Shown one piece after another: positions 1 through 5,631 of a stretch of DNA of 5,798 bases; position 1 is the first letter of the stretch; the number at the start of each line of letters is the position of its first letter. Origin of the DNA: Candidatus Aminicenantota bacterium (GTDB taxonomy: Bacteria > Acidobacteriota > Aminicenantia > Aminicenantales > Aminicenantaceae); assembly GCA_013139435.1 (NCBI GenBank), contig WTAW01000332.1, positions 1 through 5,798 of the forward strand, written 5' to 3'. The notes under the pieces are model-generated. The model did not search any database. It was not told the origin of the DNA and was given only the letters and a program-made list of their open reading frames with translations. The position numbers were made by a program, and so were the translations under genes.

Positions 1-1
1 C

Positions 2-277
2 GGCAGGGATGCGAGGTATAATTATCTGTATTCAAAAGGCGAGCTGGAAGATTGGGTGGAACGAATAAAGAATTTGGGGAAGAAGAGCGCGAAAGTCTTC
101 GTAATCACAAACAACCACTACCGCGGCCAGGCAATGGCCAACGCCCTCCAGATCAAGAACATGATAACCGGTGACAAACTTGAGGTGCCGAACACGCTTC
201 TCGGAGAATATCCTGTTCTTAAACAGCTCATCGACGATATTAAAAGAGGTCAACTGGATCTCTTCACGGATGACTAA
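2..277 (+). CDS. DUF72 (YecE-like) family protein, 3' end only
   Basis: This is the last 91 codons of a gene that begins before the window; the open frame runs from base 2 to TAA at 275-277. Two blocks typical of the DUF72 C-terminus are visible. One is RYNYLYS (visible residues 5-11), followed by an ELEDW segment. The other is NNHYRGQAMANAL (37-49), matching the family's NNHxxGQAxxNA signature. DUF72 proteins are usually about 240-300 residues with a TIM-barrel-like fold and no firmly established biochemical role. The remaining tail (LGEYPVLKQL to LDLFTDD) is the expected end. A GTG at 56 could start a short reading frame, but it lies inside the conserved region and is not a real start. The decarboxylase gene begins 6 bp after the stop, so the two are probably cotranscribed. 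Confidence 0.85.
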   Translation, partial: GRDARYNYLYSKGELEDWVERIKNLGKKSAKVFVITNNHYRGQAMANALQIKNMITGDKLEVPNTLLGEYPVLKQLIDDIKRGQLDLFTDD

Positions 278-283
278 AAAAAG

Positions 284-1525
284 ATGTGGTGGGAGAATGA
301 GTTTTTAGAGGTGAAGGGCAACAAGCTCTTCATCGATCAGCGAGATGCAAGTGAAATCGCTGAAGAATACGGCACCCCTCTTTTCCTTTACAGCAAACAT
401 CAAATGTGTGCCAATTTCCATCGTCTACAAAACATCTTCAAGAAAGCTGTGCCGGTCGAGACAAGAGTTTACTACGCCATGAAAGCAAACTACCACCCCG
501 AGTTGCTAGCAACGCTCAAGGAGGAAGATGTCTGGATCGATGCCGTATCCCCTGGAGAAGCTCTTCATGCACTCAGAATTGGTTTTCCCGGCGAAAAAAT
601 ACTCTTTACGGGAACGAGTGTGAGCGATAGGGACATCCAAATTCTTTTTAATTTGGACGGAGTCGTCGTGAACATCGACGCGGAAGAACAGCTTGAAACC
701 ATGAGAGAACGCAGGGAAAGACAACATAAAAACAAAAGAGTCGAAGTGTTCATCAGATGGAATCCCGGCATTGGCAGAGGCTTTAGCCCAAAAACGGTCA
801 CAGCCGGAGAGAAGACACTCGACGGAACACCCATAAAGTTCGGGATCGAAGAGAACCAGACTATCAGGATATTTCAGAAAGCCGCAGAGTATGGATTCAA
901 ACCAGTTGGACTGCACCAACATCTGGGTTCAGGATGGAGAAAGGATGATTTTGATGTCGTAAGATCAGCCGTCGATAAGATGATCCGGAAAGCGGTCGAG
1001 CTTAGCCAAGAGGGTTTTGCACTCGAGATTCTCGATTTCGGAGGAGGATTCGGACCACGGTATTCTGAAGATCAAGAACCCTTCCCTATCAAAGAATATG
1101 CCGAATATATCGGGAAAAAACTGGACCAGTCTGGATTAACACCCAAGGCCATAGCAATAGAGCCAGGAAAATTCCTTGTCGGAGACGCCGGAGTGTTACT
1201 TCTCAGGGTGGAGTACATCAAAAAAAGCTACGGAAATCATTTTGCCTGTGTGAACGGAGGAACATTCAACACAGTGCCCCGTCCTGCTATCTATACTCAG
1301 GCTCAGCATCATATCGTCAACTGCGCACGTGTGGAAGCCAAACGCTTGGAAAAGATAACGGTGCCAGGTAACCTGTGCGAAACAGGAGATGTGTTCCGAA
1401 AAGAGATATGGATGCCCACTCCTGAAAAAGGGGATATTTTAGCTCTTCTGTGCGCCGGAGCCTACTGCCGGAGCATGGCCTCAAACTTCAATCTCAGGGA
1501 GATCCCCAAAGAGGTCGTAATCTAA
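284..1525 (+). CDS. Fold-type III PLP-dependent decarboxylase, diaminopimelate decarboxylase-like
   Basis: The 413-residue product matches the usual LysA length (about 415). Family knowledge predicts a cytoplasmic PLP enzyme with an N-terminal alanine-racemase-type barrel and a C-terminal beta domain. Visible motifs are YYAMKAN with the PLP lysine K67; HQHLGS (211-216), whose first His should stack on PLP; the phosphate-binding GGGFG (253-257); RPAIY (333-337), with the Arg and Tyr that bind substrate in LysA; CETGD with C365 and E366; and GAY (392-394). Two positions differ from LysA: EPGK (293-296) instead of EPGR, and VNGG (323-326) instead of VDAG. Diaminopimelate decarboxylation to lysine is therefore possible but not secure; another amino acid is an alternative. 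The ATG at 284 is the natural start, with only a weak GGATGA-like ribosome site, suggesting coupling to the DUF72 gene 6 bp upstream. No other lysine-pathway gene is nearby. Confidence 0.9.
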   Translation: MWWENEFLEVKGNKLFIDQRDASEIAEEYGTPLFLYSKHQMCANFHRLQNIFKKAVPVETRVYYAMKANYHPELLATLKEEDVWIDAVSPGEALHALRIGFPGEKILFTGTSVSDRDIQILFNLDGVVVNIDAEEQLETMRERRERQHKNKRVEVFIRWNPGIGRGFSPKTVTAGEKTLDGTPIKFGIEENQTIRIFQKAAEYGFKPVGLHQHLGSGWRKDDFDVVRSAVDKMIRKAVELSQEGFALEILDFGGGFGPRYSEDQEPFPIKEYAEYIGKKLDQSGLTPKAIAIEPGKFLVGDAGVLLLRVEYIKKSYGNHFACVNGGTFNTVPRPAIYTQAQHHIVNCARVEAKRLEKITVPGNLCETGDVFRKEIWMPTPEKGDILALLCAGAYCRSMASNFNLREIPKEVVI

Positions 1526-1556
1526 AACCTGTAGGCCCTCCTTTCCTTAATAGCTT

Positions 1557-1599
1557 GGGAAACATCCATGATTTTCCCCTTATTGTTTTAAAAAATCAT
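1557..1599. terminator. Possible terminator region between convergent genes
   Basis: Two inverted repeats overlap between the converging decarboxylase and peroxiredoxin genes. GGGAAA (1557-1562) pairs with TTTCCC (1573-1578) across a 10-nt loop and is followed by CTTATTGTTTT, a weak plus-strand terminator shape. ATGATTTT (1568-1575) pairs perfectly with AAAATCAT (1592-1599) across 16 nt, reaching into the peroxiredoxin 3' end. Both stems are short or AT-rich and mutually exclusive, so this is a tentative call resting partly on position. Confidence 0.3.
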
Positions 1600-2047
1600 A
1601 TATTTCTTCGATGTCGGGAAGCTGAGAGATCTCATAGACCTTGAAGAAAACTATTTTCTGATCCTCATCGAGAATGATATTCACCCGTCCAGAGATTCCT
1701 TTCTCTTCTAAAAAAATGCCATATTTCTTAGCGACTTCGCCATGGAGCCAGAAGTCAGAAAGGAGCTTTGTTTCCTTGATCCCCAGATCTTTGGCCCAAG
1801 CAAGTTTGGAGGGGATTGTGTCCACACTCACACCCAAAGCCACTGTGTTTGATTTATCAAACACGGCCTTATAATCTTCCAGGGACTTCATTTGCTTGGC
1901 ACAGATCCCCGTCCAAGCCAAGGGATGGAAGGAAAGAAGCACCTTTTTACCCTTGAGCTCGCTCAGTGTGAACTCCTGGTTATGCTGATCCTTCAGAGTA
2001 AAGTTGGGAGCTTCATCTCCCACAGCCACTTTTTTTGTTTCATCCAT
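1580..2047 (-). CDS. Peroxiredoxin, AhpC/TSA family, single-cysteine type
   Basis: The 155-residue product has a thioredoxin fold and is predicted to reduce hydrogen peroxide or organic hydroperoxides in the cytoplasm. The peroxiredoxin active site P-x3-T-x2-C is present as P42, T46 and C49 within FHPLAWTGIC, and the conserved Arg is probably R121 in SGRVNIILDED. C49 is the only cysteine, so there is no resolving Cys; the oxidised enzyme must be recycled by an external thiol or a partner protein, as in 1-Cys (AhpE/BCP-like) members. No signal peptide is visible. The start is supported by AGGAGAG a few bases upstream of the ATG at 2047-2045. It lies 81 bp downstream of korB on the same strand with no evident terminator between, so it may be the last gene of a korA-korB-prx transcript. 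The substrate and electron donor cannot be read from sequence. Confidence 0.92.
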   Translation of the reverse strand: MDETKKVAVGDEAPNFTLKDQHNQEFTLSELKGKKVLLSFHPLAWTGICAKQMKSLEDYKAVFDKSNTVALGVSVDTIPSKLAWAKDLGIKETKLLSDFWLHGEVAKKYGIFLEEKGISGRVNIILDEDQKIVFFKVYEISQLPDIEEIYDFLKQ

Positions 2048-2128
2048 TGTTTCTCTCCTTTTACAACTTAGCGTGAATAATCAAGGTTAAATTCATTCAT
2101 TCTTACAAATATCTCAATTTTTTATGAT

Positions 2129-2992
2129 TCATGATTTCGTCTGGATAAGTATTTTTAGAGCGTCTTTTCTATCCATCTTCCTCAGTGAAAGAGGAGTTTG
2201 GTCTTGATCATAGATCCCAATATTTTCTTCAAAGGTCTTTTTTCCCGTACATTTGTAAATAACGCCAAGAGGAAGCTTATCTTGCTGCAGTGAGGCTTGA
2301 AAGGCTTCATTCCTGTCCTCGGGATCGTGGGAATCATCAAGGTAATAGGTGTTTTCCTTGAACCACTGGAATGTGTTCACTTTGTTGAAAGACACACAAT
2401 GCTGTAGGATGTCTACCAGAGCATACCCCTTGTGAGATATCGCCATTTTGAGTATATCTTTTGTTCTCTCTTCATCTCCGGCAAATGCCCTGGCGACAAA
2501 AGGGGCACCCAGCGTAATAGCCAGAGATAGAGGATTGAATGGCTCGAGAAAAACACCCTTGACCTGAACAGGAGTTCTAAACCCGAGCTGACTTGTGGGT
2601 GATGCTTGCCCCTTGGTTAAGCCATAAACCATATTGTTGTGCACGATGTTGGTGATGTCTGGATTTCTCCGGATGGCATGAAGAAAATGGTTGCCTCCCT
2701 CACCATACATGTCTCCATCACCACTCTCTGCGATAACAGTCAGTTCAGGATTCACAACCTTGATAGCTGTTGCCGGAGGGAGAGTCCTGCCGTGAAGGCC
2801 ATTAAAGAAGTGGGTTTTGAAGTAATGAGGGATCTTTGCGGCCTGTCCGATGCCAGTCACAACGACAAGCTCCTCTGGTGGAATTTCAAGTTCAGCCAAC
2901 GCACCCTTAAGGGAGCGAAGGATGCTGAAGTTCCCACATCCCGGACACCACGCGATATCGATATCACACATATCATATATTTTTGGATCCAT
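2129..2992 (-). CDS. korB: 2-oxoacid:ferredoxin oxidoreductase, beta subunit
   Basis: The 287-residue product is the thiamine-diphosphate and iron-sulfur subunit that, with KorA, oxidatively decarboxylates a 2-oxoacid to an acyl-CoA while reducing ferredoxin, or runs in reverse. Visible motifs are WCPGCGN with C16 and C19 (cluster ligands); the TPP/Mg motif GDGDMYGEGGNH (91-102) continuing to HNNMVYGLTKGQASPTS (118-134); and LQHCVSFN with C199, the usual last ligand. The third ligand, expected in a GIGC context, is Gln (Q50 in TGIGQAAKIPHYF); C9 and C248 are the only other cysteines. Length is normal for the two-subunit class. The ATG at 2992-2990 follows AGGAG with a rather long 11-nt spacing. 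It sits 31 bp after korA in the same direction, as expected for one operon. The substrate (2-oxoglutarate, pyruvate or another) is not determined; the symbol names the family. Confidence 0.93.
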   Translation of the reverse strand: MDPKIYDMCDIDIAWCPGCGNFSILRSLKGALAELEIPPEELVVVTGIGQAAKIPHYFKTHFFNGLHGRTLPPATAIKVVNPELTVIAESGDGDMYGEGGNHFLHAIRRNPDITNIVHNNMVYGLTKGQASPTSQLGFRTPVQVKGVFLEPFNPLSLAITLGAPFVARAFAGDEERTKDILKMAISHKGYALVDILQHCVSFNKVNTFQWFKENTYYLDDSHDPEDRNEAFQASLQQDKLPLGVIYKCTGKKTFEENIGIYDQDQTPLSLRKMDRKDALKILIQTKS

Positions 2993-3023
2993 GGCGCTAT
3001 TTTCTCCTCTCTGAATTATTCAC

Positions 3024-4730
3024 CTAACTCAGTTTATCCTTGAGACCCTTGACAATCTCTTCGACAGTGAAGGCCAGGCCGTTGTACTTTAAAAGATTCC
3101 CTCCCACAGAGTGATCTGTGTATAACTTGATAATCTTCCCGAATTGGGAAGTTGCGTTGTTTTCGACGATGATTGTTTGTTTAGCTCTATCGAAATACTC
3201 CTGTGATCCGGGGTAAAGAGGATAGACCTGCTTAAAATGGAGAAAAGCGATGTCCTCGCGGTTTAATTCCTTGAGTGCCTCTTTGATCGCATGATATGTC
3301 GATCCCCAGCCGATAAGAAGAATTTCATAATCTTCGCTACCGACTAACTCTGGAGGGATGATCTCTGACTTCAGCAGTTCCATTTTTTTCAATCTCTTGT
3401 CCACCATTTGTGTCCGCAAGTCTAAGTCCTCCGTGATGTGAGAATCTTCATCGTGTTCATCACTGTCTACGCCTACGAGCCCATCTCCAAAACCAGGAAT
3501 TCCACGAGGCGAGATCCCGTCTTCTGTAAGTGCGTATCTTTTGTAGCCCTTATCGGTCTTCACGATGTGTTTTTCTATATCTATCCCCTCAAGGTTAAAA
3601 GGACGAATGTTGGTAAAAGTATCCATAAAATATTGATCGGTGAGGATGAATGCGGGAATTTGATATTTATCGGCAAGTTCAAAGGCCTTTTTTGTCAGAT
3701 CAAACGCATCCTCAAGAGAACCGGGAGCAAAGATGACTCTCGGAAATTCTCCATGCCCGGCATACAGGGCCAGTTCGAGATCGGCCTGCTCTGTCCGTGT
3801 GGGAAGGCCAGTTGCCGGTCCTGGCCTCTGGGCGAGATGGATGACAACCGGCATCTCGATCATTCCCGACAGGCTCACGCCTTCAGTCATCAAAGCAAAC
3901 CCACCTCCGGAAGTGGTCACCATAGTCCTCGCACCCGCATATGAGCCTCCCAGGGCCATGTTTATGGCCGCAATCTCATCCTCGGCCTGCTCGACAACAA
4001 CACCAAAATCTTCCATGTGCTGAGAGAGGAAGACCATAACTCCCGTGGAGGGAGACATAGGATAGGAGCTAAGAAAGTCACAGCCCCCCGCGAGTGCCCC
4101 CATCCCTACAGCTTCGGCTCCGTTAAGGAGCACTTCATTTTTGGCTAAGGGATTTTTAAGCGTGTACCTTGCCTTTCCAGAATCACGGAGTTCCTTTCCC
4201 CTTTGACAACCAAGTTTTATGGCCTCAATATTCTTTCGGACAATTTCTTCGTCTTTTTTAACAAAAAACTCCGATATGAAATCGGAGACCATTTTCATGT
4301 CTACGTCCAGCATGCCAAGAACCACTCCGGCTGCGATGATATTTATGAATAATCTCCCGCCAATGTTTTCGGCGATCTCAGCAAAGGGGACATCGATAAA
4401 ATCGGTCACTTCAGCTGGACAGTCCAAACAGATATTTTTTCTATCGCCGATGACAGTTGTTTCCGGTGAGATCCGCGCCTTTAAGTGATCGAGTGCATCT
4501 GGGTGGAAAGGAAGAAGGATATCTATCCGATCCACAGGCGCAGAAACTCTCTCTGAGGATATTCGGATCTCTGTGGAGTTGATTCCTCCCCGGATCCGGG
4601 ACATGTACTCCTTTGTGGCAAACACGTGAAAACCCGCCTGGCGCAGAAGGCGGACAAGGATGTGTTCGACAGTCTGGACACCCTGTCCCGCTGCACCACA
4701 AAGTACGATTGCAACATCTTTTTTATTCAC
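3024..4730 (-). CDS. korA: 2-oxoacid:ferredoxin oxidoreductase, alpha subunit (fused gamma-alpha)
   Basis: This is the large partner of KorB. Numbering from the upstream ATG at 4742, residues 1 to about 190 form the gamma domain (GAAGQG 16-21; KEYMSRIRGG 44-53). A pyrimidine-type TPP domain follows, with YPMSPST (227-233), EQAEDEIAA (251-259), SGGGFALM (278-285) and GLPTRTEQADL (312-322), a segment linked to substrate recognition. DSDEHDEDSHITED (426-439) is typical of KorA-type subunits. A transketolase-C-like domain starts near 472 (EILLIGWGSTYHAI) and ends with VENNATSQF (526-534). The order gamma-alpha, then a separate beta, defines the two-subunit class. I prefer the GTG at 4730-4728: GGAGAG lies 4 nt upstream of it, while the ATG at 4742 has no ribosome site. 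The GTG start also gives MNKKDVAIVLCGAAGQG, a normal N-terminus for the family. The longer product would be 572 residues. Confidence 0.93.
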   Translation of the reverse strand: MNKKDVAIVLCGAAGQGVQTVEHILVRLLRQAGFHVFATKEYMSRIRGGINSTEIRISSERVSAPVDRIDILLPFHPDALDHLKARISPETTVIGDRKNICLDCPAEVTDFIDVPFAEIAENIGGRLFINIIAAGVVLGMLDVDMKMVSDFISEFFVKKDEEIVRKNIEAIKLGCQRGKELRDSGKARYTLKNPLAKNEVLLNGAEAVGMGALAGGCDFLSSYPMSPSTGVMVFLSQHMEDFGVVVEQAEDEIAAINMALGGSYAGARTMVTTSGGGFALMTEGVSLSGMIEMPVVIHLAQRPGPATGLPTRTEQADLELALYAGHGEFPRVIFAPGSLEDAFDLTKKAFELADKYQIPAFILTDQYFMDTFTNIRPFNLEGIDIEKHIVKTDKGYKRYALTEDGISPRGIPGFGDGLVGVDSDEHDEDSHITEDLDLRTQMVDKRLKKMELLKSEIIPPELVGSEDYEILLIGWGSTYHAIKEALKELNREDIAFLHFKQVYPLYPGSQEYFDRAKQTIIVENNATSQFGKIIKLYTDHSVGGNLLKYNGLAFTVEEIVKGLKDKLS

Positions 4731-4734
4731 GGAA

Positions 4735-4740
4735 CTCTCC
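4735..4740 (-). promoter_or_regulatory. Ribosome binding site that decides the korA start
   Basis: On the minus strand GGAGAG (4740-4735) sits 4 nt before the GTG at 4730-4728; counted from the end of GGAG the spacing is 6 nt. It lies inside the first codons of the alternative ATG frame at 4742. The bases before that ATG (AATAGTCAAAA) show no purine-rich site. This favours GTG initiation. Confidence 0.6.
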
Positions 4741-4767
4741 ATTTTTGACTATTCATATCATTTTACT

Positions 4768-4796
4768 ATTATTCCACCCTCTCTGCTTGAATTCAA
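4768..4796 (-). promoter_or_regulatory. Candidate sigma70-type promoter for korA-korB
   Basis: On the minus strand TTGAAT (4796-4791) is separated by 17 nt from AATAAT (4773-4768), matching the -35 and -10 consensus at 4 of 6 and 5 of 6 positions. Transcription would begin near 4761, giving a leader of roughly 30 nt to the preferred GTG start. The -35 box lies inside a perfect 12-bp palindrome. The gap also contains the terminator of the upstream LiaF-like gene, so a separate promoter is needed here. Confidence 0.5.
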
Positions 4797-4797
4797 G
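4786..4797. promoter_or_regulatory. Perfect palindrome overlapping the korA -35 box, possible operator
   Basis: CTTGAATTCAAG reads identically on both strands and covers the whole proposed -35 hexamer (4796-4791). A second GAATTC follows at 4798-4803, so the core is repeated with 3 bp between copies. A dimeric repressor bound here would block RNA polymerase. No known operator consensus is recognised and no regulator gene is in the window. Confidence 0.3.
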
Positions 4798-4841
4798 GAA
4801 TTCGTGATTCGCAATCCAGCAAAAACACCGGATGCATGGAG

Positions 4842-4879
4842 AAAAAATGGCGGTTCAGTTTTTGATTTCGATACCGCCA
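4842..4879 (-). terminator. Rho-independent terminator of the LiaF-like gene
   Basis: Reading the minus strand, TGGCGGT (4879-4873) pairs perfectly with ACCGCCA (4854-4848), and six T follow directly (4847-4842). The 7-bp stem is GC-rich; the 18-nt loop holds the last sense codons and the TGA stop (4857-4855). The upstream arm therefore lies in the codons for the final LGGIEIKN segment. The loop is longer than typical, but TCA and TGA within it can pair and shorten it. Confidence 0.6.
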
Positions 4880-5544
4880 AGAATAGCTGTTGCTTTGATA
4901 AAAAGAGTCGCTTCGATCTGATCCGGAGACTCGGCTCTATGCTTGTCCTCTACTCCGCCCAGTATGGCATGGCTGTCCACAACGACTTTCCAGTTCCGGG
5001 GCACTCGGACATCAATACCGCCAAACATAGCTGTTAAATCGACAGTGGCTTGATTCCCAGCTAATTTGGCGTGATAAAAATCGAGTTCGATCCCCCCAAA
5101 TAGAGCTGTAGCCTTACCCCCGCGGAATTCCTTCGACTCCAATCGTCGGTTGATCCCTGCAAAAATGACAAACGCATCCAGATCATCCTCCTTGATCTCA
5201 GGGATCTTTCCTGCGTAGCCCTTGAAGCGAGGTTTCAAAAGGATCCATAATCCTACGCCTATAATCAGAACTGGCCAGAAGATCTCCCAGAAACTGACTC
5301 CGAGAACGCCCCACTTGATCAGCATGAAGACACTGCCGATGACGATGAGAATAAGTCCTGTCCCCACTTGACGAAAATTATGGACCACAATATGCCATAA
5401 ACCGATGACGATGAGGATCAAAGGCCAATAATCCGATATCAGATCGCCCACATCGACCTTGCCGAGATTCCCCAGCAAAAATAGAGTGCCGATCACAATA
5501 ATAAGAAGCCCAGCAAAGATACGGCCCTGATAATCTCTTGCCAT
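4855..5544 (-). CDS. LiaF-like membrane protein (DUF5668 / LiaF-type transmembrane and C-terminal domains)
   Basis: The 229-residue product has four predicted membrane helices, about residues 9-26, 39-56, 60-77 and 84-103, each rich in (L/I)IVIG(L/T). A soluble C-terminal domain (about 115-229) follows. It repeats a short beta motif: FAGI (128), LFGGIELDF (148), MFGGIDVRVP (173), ILGGVED (194) and ILGGIEIKN (221). This matches the LiaF C-terminal 'cell wall-active antibiotic response' family, where the repeats probably build a beta-ladder. In Firmicutes LiaF restrains the LiaRS envelope-stress system, but no histidine kinase or response regulator lies here, so an envelope-stress role is inference only. 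There is no signal peptide beyond the first helix. The ATG at 5544-5542 follows a strong AGGAGGG ribosome site. It has its own promoter and terminator and so appears to be a single-gene unit. Confidence 0.82.
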   Translation of the reverse strand: MARDYQGRIFAGLLIIVIGTLFLLGNLGKVDVGDLISDYWPLILIVIGLWHIVVHNFRQVGTGLILIVIGSVFMLIKWGVLGVSFWEIFWPVLIIGVGLWILLKPRFKGYAGKIPEIKEDDLDAFVIFAGINRRLESKEFRGGKATALFGGIELDFYHAKLAGNQATVDLTAMFGGIDVRVPRNWKVVVDSHAILGGVEDKHRAESPDQIEATLFIKATAILGGIEIKN

Positions 5545-5593
5545 TTTTCTCCCTCCTCATATAACCAGAATTACAATAACAAATACTTCTACA

Positions 5594-5622
5594 TTTATAC
5601 GCAGCATCTTCATTTAAGTCAA
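5594..5622 (-). promoter_or_regulatory. Sigma70-type promoter of the LiaF-like gene
   Basis: On the minus strand TTGACT (5622-5617) and TATAAA (5599-5594) each match consensus at 5 of 6 positions and are exactly 17 nt apart, the best promoter match in the window. The predicted start near 5587 gives a leader of about 43 nt containing the AGGAGGG site. The -35 box begins 10 bp after the stop codon of the upstream gene. Confidence 0.65.
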
Positions 5623-5631
5623 TAATTCAGA

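Noticed and set aside
506..922. Minus-strand open frame of 138 codons opposite the decarboxylase
   Set aside because: It overlaps the PLP-enzyme coding region containing conserved catalytic motifs and has no recognisable protein features.
2048..2128. A separate promoter for the peroxiredoxin
   Set aside because: TTGAGA and TTGTAA look like -35 boxes on the minus strand, but no good -10 lies 16-18 nt downstream; the GAAT tandem triplet there is simple AT-rich sequence.
2105..2140. ATGATTCAT inverted repeat plus A/T run just after korB, as a korAB terminator
   Set aside because: The stem is only 4 bp, and on the minus strand the following run is A, not T, so it has the wrong orientation to end korAB transcripts.
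3438..3944. Plus-strand open frame of 168 codons opposite korA
   Set aside because: It lies wholly antisense to a gene with intact family motifs, has no ribosome site or recognisable domain, and its composition is that of a shadow frame.
4817..4834. CCAGC...CACCGG as a second hairpin in the korA upstream gap
   Set aside because: Pairing requires a G-T wobble within a 4-bp stem; the nearby terminator at 4842-4879 explains the region better.
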